Assembly (NCBI GenBank): GCA_020881915.1
Contig: JAJFPB010000002.1
Location: 744,001 to 808,000 of the forward strand
Length of the DNA: 64,000 nucleotides
DNA from: Paramyrothecium sp. XJ0827
Taxonomy: Eukaryota > Ascomycota > Sordariomycetes > Hypocreales > Stachybotryaceae
Reading direction: 5' to 3'
Shown here: piece after piece, positions 1-11,519 of the stretch
Layout: each line of letters begins with the position of its first letter
How positions within the stretch are numbered: the stretch's first letter is position 1
The notes under the pieces: model-generated
Seen by the model: the letters and a program-made list of their open reading frames with translations, nothing else
Database searches by the model: none
What the model was told of the DNA's origin: nothing
Translations under genes and position numbers: made by a program

Positions 1-669
1 GTAGGGATAGGCCAAATAATCCAAAAATATGCCTGGCTGGAATAAAGTGTATTCGAGAACCTTGATGATTTATTAGCATTGTATGCCTGGAAGCACCCGA
101 GATAATTACCTTTCCTGCTTTGTTCACCTCCTCCAGATATTCTCGAATTTTCTTTTTTCCTTCAATCCAGGGCATGCAAACTGTACCCGAGCTATCGTAA
201 GGTGAGCCACTGTCCACTCGGTGCACTAGTCCATGAAAATTCACCTTCCAAACTCGCTTGGGGCAAAGCGCTTGACACCGGCCGTGATCGCGGCATCAAT
301 GAGGTTCCGTTGCGAAATCTGACCTGGGTCGGAAAGTGTCTGCACGAAGGAAAGGAGCGTATGGGTACCCGCAAGGACTTGAGCTAATTTCTCTTTGTCG
401 TGATAGTCGATTGAGTGCCAAGCCACTTCGCGCGCTATGGGTTCTGCAGGTGCCTCCTATAGATATCATGCATGAGTAAACAGAAGCTTCAGCCACGGCG
501 ATCGGCCATACCTTTCGGCTAAGAACAATGATTTCGTGCTTTCCTGCGGCAACGAGAGCGTCTATAATCTCTCTACAAACCTCTGTTCACCCGTTAGTTG
601 CCAGTTGCAGAAATCACAGACTTGTTTTATCTTACGGCCGGAGCCACCAGCAACGGCAATCTTGACCAT
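1..669 (-). CDS. NmrA-like / isoflavone-reductase-like NAD(P)-binding protein, C-terminus cut by the window edge
   Basis: Five exons can be spliced on the minus strand: 669-636, 582-512, 456-245, 191-110 and 60-1, with introns of 49-55 bp that all keep frame. The product begins MVKIAVAGGSGQVCREI, an N-terminal Rossmann glycine motif in which the last Gly is Cys. It then has LLSFVQTLSD, AAITAGVKRFAPSEFG and MPWIEGKKKIREYLEEVNK, ending in the window at FQPGIFLDYLAYP. These are hallmarks of the NmrA-like family of atypical short-chain dehydrogenases, which bind NAD(P) and act as reductases or redox sensors. Substrate is unknown. It diverges from the Zn2Cys6 regulator at 1246, which may control it. 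The C-terminal part lies left of base 1. Confidence 0.85.
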
Positions 670-1245
670 GTTGGGGGATGTAAAGGAAGAACACTGATGT
701 ATGATGTTTGTGAAAGAGTGATTGTCGTGGAATCGCTGTCTGTCTTTGGATATTTTCTGATCAGAGGGTGATGCCCCCTTTTGTATTCGGACTTGACCTC
801 TCATCCACGCAGTCGACAATGACATGCACCTGGTGCGGTAAGCCATTGCTTTGCTAACCCATTGCTCCGCGGGGCAACCAAACCTGCAGATTTATTGCCG
901 ACACTGAACGATCAATGCAAGGGTTGGGCTCTAAACTTGTATGGAGCCTGTGTTCAAGCTTCTGATTGGCTCAACATGGATGGACCCCCCACTTCAAACA
1001 AGTCGGAATGGTGAGCACGTCGGTGCACCTTTTTACTCCGCCGCGGCGGAACGTTCGGCTGCTCCAAGCTTTATTCATCAACAAAAGCACCAGGATGGTT
1101 CATCGCTGCAAGGTGATATGAGCAACGCAACCCATAGCCATCCTTGAAATTACTATTAGTTTCTATACCTGATTGCGCTTGGGGTATTGTCGGGGCCCCG
1201 GACTTCCGGATCTAAACGAATATTATTGCTGAGTCAAGCTGCGCA
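670..1245. other. Divergent promoter region
   Basis: 576 bp between two divergent start codons. It holds a perfect 14 bp CCG/CGG palindrome at 1037-1050 (separate entry). I see no coding sequence; the short ORFs here lack support. Confidence 0.6.
1037..1050. promoter_or_regulatory. Perfect palindrome TCCGCCGCGGCGGA, candidate Zn2Cys6 site
   Basis: The 14 bp sequence is identical to its reverse complement and contains CCG and CGG triplets, the elements recognised by Zn2Cys6 dimers. It lies 196 bp upstream of the Zn2Cys6 regulator start and 368 bp upstream of the divergent NmrA-like start. A role in autoregulation or shared control is inference. Confidence 0.4.
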
Positions 1246-3554
1246 ATGTCCGCGGACGAAATAGCCGGAGCGCCGACCGACGCATCGCCAGCCAAGAGAC
1301 GAAAGCTCCGGAAGGGGACGCAGAGTTGCTGGGAATGTAAACGTCGGAAAATTAGGTGCACAATCACGACCTCTGCGGGTTCATCATGTGATGGATGCAG
1401 AAGTCGTCAAACCGAATGCGTTGGCCAGGAGTTCCCTGACGTAGCTCGGCCGACGATCAAGATCACTTCGTCGAGTCAAGCCAAGGATCCCAACCCGAGT
1501 AACACCAGCACATCAAACGCAAGGACTAGAAATGGCCCTGAAACTGAGAGGCGTCTGAGCTCACAAGTAAGTCCACAAGGAACAATCTTTTGTCAATTTA
1601 CTAATGCTAAAACAAAAAGACCCCGACCAGCGGTGAATCCCACGAGATCATACATGCACTGACAACGAACGTTTATATCTCACAAAACTATCGGGGCGAA
1701 CCAGATGGAGACTTCAACAATCTAGACGCACTATCCGACGCCCTCCTTGCAGTGTGGCCTTGCGAACATGATCTCGACTTGATATTTAGTGTCCCCGTCG
1801 ATCTTGCGGTACTATTTCACGGCATAGTCTGTCTTCCTTACGCTCGATTCTATTCTGATCACATGACATCCCCCCGACATATATTGACGTCTCCGCGGAA
1901 GGGGTCTCATCCGGTGATGATCGCACGAAAACTCTTGTTACTCGGCACCCTGTTGCAAGGCATACCTTCAAGCGCTAGCGAGAAACTTACCGGTATGCGC
2001 GTGGACTACAGAACCCTCATGACTCGCGTGGTCGATGTTGCTTCTAGGCTTGTAACAAGCAATGATGACCTCATGAGCTCGGTCGAGGGCATCGAGTGTG
2101 CAATGATTGAGAGCATGTACCTGAACAATCTTGGCAAGCTTTGTCGCGCATGGGTCAGAGTCCGTAAAGCCATGGTTATGGCTCAGTTGTTGGGTATGGA
2201 TAGGAACAAGAGGTCTCCAAGGATGATATTTGGGGCCGAGACCAGTCGACGTATTGATCCTAATATCATGTGGTTCCGCTTGGTCTGCTCGGATCGTTAT
2301 CTATCATTAATGCTGGATTTCCCACAAGGCCCAGCGGGAAATCCCTTCGGCACCCCAAGAGCCCTTGATACTTGCGAGCCTTTGGAGCGATTCGAGAGGA
2401 TGCAGGCGGTTGCTTCGGGGCTGATTTTGCAGCGCAACACTTCTCAACGGATTGATGCTGCAGAAACGCTCAATATCGACACAACTATTCGCAATGCCGC
2501 TGCCCTGATGCCACCTCAATGGTGGTTTGGGACTTCCGACTTCGACATGACAGGGAATGACGTTGAGGCATTCAAAAACTCGGTCCGCCTAGTCGTACAA
2601 TTTGCGCATCATCATCTCTTGGTTCAATTACACCTTCCGTACCTACTGCAGCCGTCATCCAATAATCCAATGTACGATTATAGCAAGATGACGGCTACCA
2701 ATGCTAGCCGCACACTTGTTGACTTGTTTGTGTGTTTCCGTAGCTCTGACTCAAGTTCTGCTTATTGTCGGGGCATAGATTTTGTCGCATTTGTTGCCAG
2801 CACAACGCTCTGTCTTGCACACATCGAGAGCCGCCGCCAACACAGAGCTTCAGGCGACGGAAGTGTGAGCGCCTTTCAATCCCTCCAACACCAGCGTCAG
2901 ACCGATCGAAGGCTGCTCGAACGCACACTCGAGATTATGGATAGCATGGCTAAGAATAATCAAGATGTATTGGCAGAGAAGGTGTCTAGCATTCTTGGTC
3001 CGCTACTTGCCATTGAGGATAGCTCGGCTATGGGCGGCAATTACTCCACAAGCATCTTGTTAGATGTAGAAAATTCAGGCTTGGAGACAGAAAAGAGTGG
3101 CCAGACGCGTGGCGTATTGCGCATAAAGATACCGCATTTTGGTATTGTCAAGATTGAACAAACACCGATCGAACTGAGTAATGTATCACGGAATGAAGCG
3201 AATGATCACGCATTTGAAGGCGGTGTTTCTATTCTCCATGAGCCTCCATCACCAGCAACTGATCCTTTGGATATCACAAATCCACGAACCACTCAAGCAT
3301 CTGGTTTTAATGCACGCAGTATTACTACAAATCTTACTCAAGAAATTGGCATAGACTGGGCCGAAAACTCCACGGACCCTAGTCAACCCGTTGAGCCCCA
3401 TGAGCTTGGATCAGCGGTTGCAGGTCAAGAAAATTTTTCTGCAGAGCTTCTTTCTTCCAATATGGCATTCGGAGCAGACGATTGGGTCTTGCAAGGGGTA
3501 GATGCGGCCCTCTTTACAAACCTCATGTTTGGGCAAGCGGAATCTACGCAATAA
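1246..3554 (+). CDS. Zn2Cys6 transcription factor with fungal-specific middle domain
   Basis: Two exons, 1246-1566 and 1620-3554, with a 53 bp intron (GTAAGT donor, CTAATG near the branch point) give 751 residues. Residues about 28-58 form the binuclear cluster C-WE-C-KRRKIR-C, then C-DG-C-RSRQTE-C, preceded by a basic KRRKLRK stretch. The long second exon carries the alpha-helical middle region typical of these regulators, including MVMAQLLGMDR and WFRLVCSDRYLSLMLDFPQG, close to the usual placement in the fungal-specific domain. The C-terminus is acidic (DDWVLQGVDAALF), which may be an activation region. It sits head to head with an NmrA-like gene and is followed by a second one, so control of these reductases is plausible but inferred. 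Length is normal for the family. Confidence 0.9.
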
Positions 3555-3861
3555 GTACTCCGAATCAGCTTCTCAACAGCCGAAAGTCTACCTCACAAGC
3601 CTTTTCATGTATCTGTTAGCTTTCACTTGTGCTTCTGTGTGACCACTCCGTGCCTTCGTTGGAGTAACCTAAAGGCTGTCAAGCATGACATAATACAATC
3701 AAACGCTTGCACAAGATATAGATGCTGAGAAGTAAAAAGAGCTTCTATAAGACTATGAATAATATCTAGATTAGACATTGGTTTCGCTCGTATCTGTCAA
3801 ATCAAATAGCCCCGGCGGTGATGGTACTTGACTGTGTTGGGTCGGTCAGGATAGTCTCAGT
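3555..3861. other. Convergent 3' intergenic region
   Basis: About 300 bp between the stop codons of two convergent genes. It is AT-rich around 3680-3790. I see no gene or repeat here. Confidence 0.5.
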
Positions 3862-4782
3862 TTAGGCAGGAAGGCACTCCAGCAGGCGGTCCTTCTCTCG
3901 TTCTAGAGCGTTCTCAAGCGAATTCAAAGGTATGCCGAACTTTGCCTCGGCCTGCCTTGCGGCTGCGACAGAAGCACTAAAGTCATTCAAATTGGCCCAC
4001 AGCTGGAAGGCTTGCCCAAAAAGGACTGCCTTTGTATCCTCAATCTCTTGTGGCGTACGCCTCCTGACTTTCACATCTCTGCCGCTCACCTTGGCAAGGA
4101 TGTCTCGAATTTCTTTGATGGTGAGATTCTCTGCCGCAAGTTCAATCTCTTCGCCGTCGAACGTAGCGGGATCCAACAAAGCCGCTGCGGCGTACTTGCC
4201 AATGTCGTTCGCGTCGATCTGGGGCATCCTGGCATCTTCATTGTAGGCGTGGTCAAGCTCGCCGTGCGATGCGAGCCGTAGAAAGTTGCCGTAGACGTTG
4301 GGCTTCAAGTAATCGATATGGATAAACGCTGGTCGAAGAATCGTGTATGCTTTGAAGCCTGCCGAACGCACCGCATCCTCTACCGCAGATTTAGATGCAT
4401 AGTATTTGTCCAATCCACACTCTGCTGTCACAGAGTCATTCCACAGAGTTTTGTTGCCTGTGCAGAAGCTAGTAGCAAGAACAACAGATTCAACACCGGC
4501 TTTTTTGCAAGCATCAACTAGCGTCTTTCCCTGCTGGAGTTCCAAACCCGGGATAGGAAAGGTATTCAAGAAGGCGCCTTTGCAGCCTTGGGCAGCCTGG
4601 AAGATCTCGTCAAAATTGGTGCTCTCTCCTTTGAAAAGAGTTACACCAGGGCTCTGTAGGATTGGCGGGATCTTCTGCAGATCACGGACGACTGCATGGA
4701 CTTTTGCACCTGCAGCCAGGAGATGTGTGATAGTCCATTGGCTTTGATGACCGGTTGCTTGCGCGACGAAATAGGTGGCCAT
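3862..4782 (-). CDS. NmrA-like family NAD(P)-binding protein
   Basis: A single exon encodes 306 residues if it starts at MATYFVAQATGHQ. An upstream in-frame ATG at 4839 would add 19 residues with no family match and would place the start very near the TATA box, so I chose 4782. The N-terminus ATGHQSQ matches the glycine motif of NmrA-like proteins. HLLAAGAKVHAVVRD follows as the second beta strand, and AFLNTFPIP and VLATSFCTGN are typical of the Rossmann fold. The C-terminal half (IRDILAKVSGRDVKVRRRTPQE) fits the substrate-binding part. The family includes nitrogen-repression regulators and small-molecule reductases; which applies here cannot be told. It diverges from the Zn2Cys6 gene at 5391. 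Confidence 0.85.
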   Translation of the reverse strand: MATYFVAQATGHQSQWTITHLLAAGAKVHAVVRDLQKIPPILQSPGVTLFKGESTNFDEIFQAAQGCKGAFLNTFPIPGLELQQGKTLVDACKKAGVESVVLATSFCTGNKTLWNDSVTAECGLDKYYASKSAVEDAVRSAGFKAYTILRPAFIHIDYLKPNVYGNFLRLASHGELDHAYNEDARMPQIDANDIGKYAAAALLDPATFDGEEIELAAENLTIKEIRDILAKVSGRDVKVRRRTPQEIEDTKAVLFGQAFQLWANLNDFSASVAAARQAEAKFGIPLNSLENALEREKDRLLECLPA

Positions 4783-5390
4783 TGCTATGAAATATGAATT
4801 GTGTGTGATGTGTTGGTCACAGTATAAGTGTAAGAACAAGTTTCAAAGTCAAGGAGTCATAAAATGATGAATGGTTTGATGTGGTAAAAAATCAGTTGTT
4901 AAACCGCGATGGCTGATGGACTTATATAGGAATTTCCCAAACGCAAGCACGATGATGGTGCCTGGTACCATAGTTGGAGTAAAGTCCTCACATAGCACTG
5001 ACTTGCAACAGACACATGCACTCGCAAATCAGGCACATGCCTGAAGGCGCGGACTTAACGGATTCACGAAGCTCATTCTGGACTGATGTTCTGCTCCAGC
5101 CTATGAATGACGGCGATGGGAGTGGGGCGGCCCCGTTCCATGATGTTCTGACGAGACATGAATGGATGACAAATTCAAAGCAACGTCGCAAAAAGTTGCT
5201 TCTGATGGGTCTCCGATAAGACCGGGGGATTATGCATCCTACCCAAGTACATAAGACGACCCCACCTGAAGCAACTTTCCGCGATTGAGGACCAGGGAGT
5301 ATATGCTTAGCCGCTGCTTCTTTTCATCTCCTTGGTAATCGACAAAGCGTAGCTACAACATTGAGCCCGATTGGACAAACCACGAGTGGA
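4783..5390. other. Divergent promoter region
   Basis: 608 bp separate the starts of an NmrA-like gene (minus) and a Zn2Cys6 gene (plus). It contains the TATA box at 4921 and GC-rich CCG/CGG-bearing sequence near 5120-5135 and 5210-5230. I see no coding sequence in it. Confidence 0.5.
4921..4928 (-). promoter_or_regulatory. TATA box TATATAAG for the NmrA-like gene
   Basis: On the minus strand the sequence reads TATATAAG about 140 bp upstream of the chosen ATG at 4782. It is a good match to the consensus at a suitable distance. No transcription data are available. Confidence 0.5.
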
Positions 5391-7114
5391 ATGATGGCCC
5401 AAAAAGGCTGCTGGACCTGTAAAGGTACGTAATCCTGTGAACCTGCAGATGCTTGGCTCACACTGGCCTCCTCAGACCGTAAAGTTCGGTGCGACCGTAC
5501 TTTGCCGAAATGTCAGAACTGTGTGCGAACGAGGAGAACTTGCCTGGGTTATGGAGTCCGCTTGTCATGGCCGAAGGCCAGCGACAAGAAGCGTTGGCTT
5601 GTAGGCCCAATACGCCAGATAGAGACGCCCACAAGCCGCACCAATAGCCATATGTTTATCAACACCACTTTCTGGGATATCGAGCTATACCATTTGTTGT
5701 TCTCACGGGTCAATGAGCTCTACCAGGACCTCGCTCTCCGAAATGCAGAACCATTGAAGCAACCAAAGCCTCTGACACAACAATCAGACTTGATGCAATA
5801 TTGTAAGCAAAACTCATTTTGCCTCATGGTTTTCTTGCATGTCTCACGGATTCTTCAGTCCATGCGGATGCCTACCTCGCCTTAGTTACATTCAGGCCGC
5901 CCTCTCCGCAATTTCGAGATATGCTTTTGCAGCTTGCACTGCTTGACACCCTATCGTCGCAAGCTCTCCTCAATGCCTTGCTTGCTTTTTCGTCTCTTCG
6001 GCTTGGCGGTCTGAATCAAGAGACCATAAATTTCAAGATCGCCACAATTAAGGCCCTTGCTGCCTCTGCAGACCGTGCATCACTAGGTTGGATGGAAGCG
6101 GCTCAGCATGTTGCCGCATGTATGCTCCTTTCCGCCTACGAGGTAAGTGATTGTACCTGCTAATAAAAACGCAAGAAATCGCGCTCATTTCGGGTTCGTA
6201 GATTGAGCTAGCGTCAGAAAGTTCGGGCGAGTGGTTATGCTATATGCACGGGGCAATGAATATCATAGACAAGACTCAGCTCAGCCAACATCAGCACCGG
6301 GACAGCATCCGCAGTCTACTAGACTGGGTTTACTACCACGACAAGCTATCTCGGTTTACCATTTCTAACTGGGGCCAAAAAGCAATCCACCTTGGTACTC
6401 AAACCCCAGTCGATGGTTCACAAGATGGCTCCCAGCAGCCAAGCTTCACCAACGCCACAATAGTATGATCTCTCTTGAGCCTCGACGTTTGATCTTCCGC
6501 CTACTCACCTCCACTCATAGGCACTGCGGCCATTGAGCCCTGACTATGCCATATTAGAACTTCTTTCCGAGGTGTGCGACGCAATCATTGACCCAGAAGA
6601 CCCTAGAAGCCACGAGGAAAGTTACAAAGACCGCATCAAAACTCTAGAGTGGAATATCAAGAATATCCCGCTTTCAAGCTACACCGTAACTACTGAAGGC
6701 AACAGAAGTCTCCGAACTCTTAAACTCCCAGTCAATGCAGAGCTTTACCAGGCAGCTACCCTAGTTTACTTGAAACGAGCATCACAAAATCGGTGGGAGC
6801 CGCCGGCAGATCTAGAACGCATCGTAGAAAAGGCATTGGCTATACCGGCTCAGGCACCCACATGCGGCCACGTTTTCCCTCTTTTCATCCTTGGTTGCGA
6901 GGCGCGAACGGACCAGCAAAGAGCCTCAATCTTATCATTAATAGAAAAGAATGGGAGCAAAGCCCATGGACGCATCATAAAGAGATTTAGGGCAGATATC
7001 ACGTCATTTTGGGTGCAACATGATCTTCACGCAGATGGCGATCTCCTCATCAATTATCATAGTTTGATGCAAGCTGTAATCAGGTCAAATCGGACACTTC
7101 CTTCTTACGTCTAG
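5391..7114 (+). CDS. Zn2Cys6 transcription factor (short, five exons)
   Basis: Exons 5391-5424, 5476-5802, 5859-6142, 6202-6462 and 6521-7114 splice in frame to 499 residues. The first intron splits the zinc cluster after CWTCK; the joined motif is C-WT-C-KDRKVR-C-DRTLPK-C-QN-C-VRTRRT-C, an N-terminal Zn2Cys6 domain beginning at residue 7. Downstream, LLQLALLDTLSSQALLNALL and WMEAAQHVAACMLLSAYE resemble the helical DUF3468-type domain found in short fungal regulators, with LDWVYYHDKLSRF further on. Two ATGs in tandem mark the start. It faces the NmrA-like gene at 3862-4782 and precedes an SDR gene. The intron positions are well supported because each removes a stop or restores the frame. Confidence 0.88.
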
Positions 7115-8227
7115 TTATTCTACAGCATAGCATACTACACTATACAAGAAACTGGCGAGGTGTTTGACACAATTGGAAGAAATCGTCTCATCAGAGAAGA
7201 GTTCTTTAGATGCCTTTGCAGTATCGTCAAAAATAGGTCGTATCATGCGGTAATCGGAGGCACCAAAATCCCAACATTGAAGCCGAAATACAAAAATGAC
7301 AAACCTCCCGCAGGCCGGCTATGACAGTTCGTATAGGGGATAAACCAACTGCTTCATGGGGGGTGGCTCGGTGGACATAGCTTTGATATGACCATAAACT
7401 GCGGCCTCAGCATCCTTCACTCTCTTTTAAGATGAGGAGGCTGTTGGTCTAAGATGGCAATGTGGTCAAACAAGTTACGTGTTGGTCTAACCCCACTAAA
7501 GACAACCAAAAGCCCCTGGTCCCCGATCAGTTCTTATCTTGAACCAACACAAGTCGGCGTGGAGGTGCAGCCTCGTGTCGATCTTGACTCAAACGGCAGA
7601 TAAGCCTCTGAAGCATCATTGCTATCTTCAGGTTCATAAGAGAACCGCCGCAGCAGGAAATCACTTATAGGACTTACCGGGTGTTGCTCACCACATCTTT
7701 AGCCAGACTCTGGTTTTGTATGCGACAGTGATCAGCGCATTCGACATTAGAGTTTCTAACCTGAGTACCGCCAAGGTCCGTTTTATTGTTACGCAGGACA
7801 ACACACCACCTCGTAAGCATAGCGTAGTGTGCGGAGGTTGATGTTGTTGGTCCTCCGAAGCAGCCACACGCCTTCTTCTTTGGCTTTCAAGGCCCCGCCA
7901 ACAACATTACTGCATACCTGGATGGTTAGCTACCTGATTTCCAGAGACTGTGGTTGGCAAGGGTACGTCAATTCGCAGTATAAAATGGTGCGCCAACACG
8001 GTATCAGTGCAGCAGCAACGTGGCTCTACTTCACCATTCAAGTACTATCAAAGGCACACCACGTCAAATAAAAATACCCAGAGATAAGTTTGGGGTTGAC
8101 AGCATTCCAAATTGGTTCATTTGCTTACCGCTAAAGCTACATCTGTATCCGTAGCATTTTCACTGCCGTCATGTACGTGCTCGCGTACTTCTAAAGATCG
8201 CCCCTCTCACCCTCGCCTAGTCGCTAA
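7115..8227. other. Intergenic region, no supported gene
   Basis: 1.1 kb between the regulator and the SDR gene. It may hold a missing first exon of the SDR gene, but no candidate exon can be joined convincingly. Confidence 0.4.
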
Positions 8228-9274
8228 CCAGTCTATGATAAGAATCGGAGCATCTTCAGATCTTTCACCACCCAGATCTTACCACTGCCATATCCAAAGG
8301 GTGACTTCACAGGTAAGACTGTCATCGTTACGGGCGCCAACACGGGTCTCGGACTGGAAGCAGCTCGACATTTCTCGCGCCTGCATGCTGAAATAGTCAT
8401 AATCGGCTGCCGGGACATAGAAAAGGGTGCAAGTGCCCGAGCAGACATTGAGTCAAGCTTGGATCCGGCATCTAAACATGGCAAAGTTGAGGTGTGGCAC
8501 GTCGACCTCGAATCATTTGCCAGTGTCAAGAGCTTCTGCGCCCGAGCTTCTACCTTGGAACGACTCGATGTCGTGGTAGAAAATGCCGGGGCTCTCAGCA
8601 TGTTGCACAACCTTGCCGAGGGATATAAGCGCCTTACCACTGTCAATGTCATTTCCACGTGGTTAATGGCCTTGTTGCTGCTCCCAGTCTTGCGGGCAAC
8701 CAAGAAGAGGCATTACATATCCGCCGAAGATGGCGACTCCCAACCCAGTGGCAACTCCATCCCTCATTTGGTCATGGTCAACTCCAACGCGCACTTCTAT
8801 GCCCGATTTGAATGTCGTGACGAGGAATCCATCTTCGAATTCTTACGGAACGGCACAGACATGATGGATCGCTACGGCGTCACCAAACTCATCAGCCTAC
8901 TTGTAGGTCGCGAGGTTGCTACTCAAATGCTACAGAGGAGAGACATGAATGAGCAGGTGGTGTTGAACTTTGTGGACCCTGGGGCTTGCAAAACGCAGCT
9001 GCTGCGGGAGAAATTTTGGCCATGGTATTTCGAGGCTTTAACAAGGATCGGCTTCGGACTGATTGGGCGCACTGCTGAGGCGGGATCGCGCACGTACGTG
9101 TCAGCTGCGATCGCCGGTTGGGAGAGTCATGGAGTTTACCTTGACGATTGCAAACTAAGCACTCCACATGAGTTTGTCACATCGGAGGAAGGGCTCGAGA
9201 TCCAGAAAAGATTGTTCGGTGAGCTGATGGGGGTAGTGGAAACGGTTGAACCGGGCATCGCGAACAATATCTGA
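8228..9274 (+). CDS. Short-chain dehydrogenase/reductase, 5' end unresolved
   Basis: The frame is open from 8228, just after a TAA at 8225, to the TGA at 9274. It encodes FRSFTTQILPLPYPKGDF followed by TGKTVIVTGANTGLGLEAA, the TGxxxGxG cofactor motif of SDRs. DVVVENAGAL replaces the usual NNAG with ENAG. MVNSNAHFY supplies the expected Ser, and YGVTK gives the catalytic YxxxK. There is no in-frame ATG before the cofactor motif. Either a short 5' exon ending about 8232 (acceptor CCAG) exists, or the start has been lost. The family closely resembles fungal retinol-dehydrogenase-like SDRs that often accompany secondary-metabolism or detoxification genes. Substrate is unknown. Confidence 0.75.
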   Translation, partial: PVYDKNRSIFRSFTTQILPLPYPKGDFTGKTVIVTGANTGLGLEAARHFSRLHAEIVIIGCRDIEKGASARADIESSLDPASKHGKVEVWHVDLESFASVKSFCARASTLERLDVVVENAGALSMLHNLAEGYKRLTTVNVISTWLMALLLLPVLRATKKRHYISAEDGDSQPSGNSIPHLVMVNSNAHFYARFECRDEESIFEFLRNGTDMMDRYGVTKLISLLVGREVATQMLQRRDMNEQVVLNFVDPGACKTQLLREKFWPWYFEALTRIGFGLIGRTAEAGSRTYVSAAIAGWESHGVYLDDCKLSTPHEFVTSEEGLEIQKRLFGELMGVVETVEPGIANNI

Positions 9275-10145
9275 ACGTCCTGTGATAGCTGTCACACTGA
9301 GTCTTACTGATGGGCAAAAAAACGCGAGACGACAGCCATGATAAATCGACTTGGACGGCTGGTCGAACCAGTACTCAGAAGTGCGCATGGAACGTTTAGC
9401 CGCAATTAATTGGCCAACAACGGTGATTATTTTAATTTAAAAGTGTGTTGAATGCTTCATTGGTTGCTCTTACGATGCGTCGAACTCCAACATAGATAGT
9501 TGTCCACAAGCTACAGTTGTATGGCGCCTGCCCGGTTTGCAAATCATGTGATAAACAGCAACTCGTCGCTCAGCCCATCCTATTAGGCCTTTTTCTCATC
9601 TTTCAACTTTCCTCTTTCCCCCATGGCCAGTTTTAAATAAAGAGTTCATCCAAGCGTATCCTCTCAAATTGTCTCGCATTGCCTTGCCACGCCGCAACAA
9701 AGAGTTAGTTTTGCTTAGAGTCTTGTTAAATTCTTACATGTTCATACTGATAAAATTGAGAAATTAAAACCAGTTTCTTAGAAATTAAATAGATTTTCTT
9801 TACAACTTGTTATTGGTTTTTCTAAATAGATTTTCATTTCACAGCCCGGGGTGTTTCCTAGCCGCTTGCTACCTTATCTGAGATTTATCGCACCCCCTCT
9901 TACCCCATTCCAAATTCAGCATTGTCTAGGCCAGCGTAACTGAGTACCCCGCTAAATCCGGTTATCAAGGACACGGCGAAGCCCTTCGGCCGCGACAGAA
10001 TCGTCCTCCATTATTTCGCAACGGTTCTGAACATTTACAGTCTAGTATCACTGGGCTGCTCTACCTTTGTAAAGCTGGGGCTTATCCTCGAAAGGTCTCG
10101 GCTAGGTTGCCATCTCGGCTCGGAATCTCATCGCTTTCAGATGCC
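9275..10145. other. Intergenic region with an AT-rich core
   Basis: 870 bp precede the guanine deaminase gene. The stretch about 9700-9840 is strongly AT-rich with runs such as GAAATTAAATAGATTTTC. I see no gene here. Confidence 0.5.
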
Positions 10146-11519
10146 ATGGCCCTCAAACCGAACCTCCCCCTCATTTTTCACGGCGCAGTCATCCATTCCC
10201 TGGATGAGGACAGGTTGGAAATTTTAGAAAATGCCACACTTGCCATCGATGCATCCGGCCGCATTGTGGCCTTTCGGAAATCGCTCGACGATGACACGCC
10301 CATTCCGTCGCTGCCCGACGCCCAGGTGCACCATCTCAAGGCTGGCAACTTCTTGATCCCTGGCTTTGTGGATACGCACAACCATGCACCGCAATGGCCC
10401 ATGCGAGGACTGGGACAAGGCCTCCATATTCTAGACTGGCTGGATCAGGTCACGTTTCCCGTCGAGGCACGCTTTGCCGACCCTGCGTATGCTCGCAGAA
10501 CGTATGAGCACACTGTGGCGGACTTCCTGCGGCAGGGCATCACGACAGCTTCATATTACAGCTCTAGACATGCTGAGGCGAGTTGCATCCTTGCGGAAAT
10601 TTGTCTTGAAAAAGGCCAACGCGCTTACATCGGAAAATGCAACATGGATCGCAACGCGCCCGAGTACATCTGCGAACGTAGCGCTCAAGAGTCCCTCCGT
10701 GAAACTGAAGAATGCGTCTCTCACATACGAGCACTCCCGGGCTGCAATGATCCGGCACAAGCATTAGTCAAACCTGTACTGACACCCAGGTTTGCCATCT
10801 CTTGTACGCCAGAGCTACTGAAGGGACTTGGTAATATGATGAAGCTCGATGACGACCTCGCTATGCAGACGCATTTCAACGAAGCTCAGCAGGAGATTGA
10901 TGCAACGCGGCAGTTGTTTCCTGACCTCGCCGCCAAGAGTGAAGCTGATCTTTGCGAAAGCTTCGGGTTACTAGGGCCAAAGTCGATCCTCGCCCACTGC
11001 ACGATCATGACAGATTATGATAAAGAACGCCTCAAAGCTTTGGATTGCGGCATTGCCCATTGCCCGATTGCAAACATGACAGTCGGCGGTGGATTCATGG
11101 TGGCGCCCGTACGTGACTTCCTGCGTCGTGGGATCAAGGTTGGTCTAGGGACAGATAGCGGTGGAGGCTGGGCTTCACAGATGCTCTCTGTCATTCGGCA
11201 AGCCATGATTGCGTCCAATGCCAGAGAAGTCATGTCTGAGGGCAAGGACAAGGGTCTTCTTCTCGAAGAGGTCTTCTACCTGTCTACGCTTGGAGGAGCC
11301 CGGGTGCTGTGCCTAGACAATCGCATTGGAAACTTTCAAGTAGGCAAGGAATTCGACGCATCATGGATAGCAACCACAAGGGGCTTGGAGTCTGCCATGA
11401 CACCCGTGGAGGAGAAGGACAGCCTCAGGACCATCTTTGAGAAGTTCGTAATGACGGGCGACGATCGGAACATTGCCCGTGTCTACGTCAGAGGGCGCAG
11501 AGTTTCAGGCCAGGAATAA
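10146..11519 (+). CDS. Guanine deaminase
   Basis: A single exon of 457 residues starts at the first in-frame ATG (10146). The enzyme hydrolyses guanine to xanthine and ammonia in purine salvage and catabolism. It is an amidohydrolase with the metal-site motifs in order: PGFVDTHNHAPQ (two His of HxH), TPRFAISCT, QTHFNEA (His), LAHCTIMTDYD (His) and VGLGTDSGGGWASQML (Asp). LGQGLHILDWLDQVTFP is the characteristic guanine deaminase segment after the first metal motif. The usual THISE is THFNE here, but the conserved His and Glu remain, so it is probably active. Length is normal. It stands alone, with no purine-catabolism partner beside it. Confidence 0.92.
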   Translation: MALKPNLPLIFHGAVIHSLDEDRLEILENATLAIDASGRIVAFRKSLDDDTPIPSLPDAQVHHLKAGNFLIPGFVDTHNHAPQWPMRGLGQGLHILDWLDQVTFPVEARFADPAYARRTYEHTVADFLRQGITTASYYSSRHAEASCILAEICLEKGQRAYIGKCNMDRNAPEYICERSAQESLRETEECVSHIRALPGCNDPAQALVKPVLTPRFAISCTPELLKGLGNMMKLDDDLAMQTHFNEAQQEIDATRQLFPDLAAKSEADLCESFGLLGPKSILAHCTIMTDYDKERLKALDCGIAHCPIANMTVGGGFMVAPVRDFLRRGIKVGLGTDSGGGWASQMLSVIRQAMIASNAREVMSEGKDKGLLLEEVFYLSTLGGARVLCLDNRIGNFQVGKEFDASWIATTRGLESAMTPVEEKDSLRTIFEKFVMTGDDRNIARVYVRGRRVSGQE

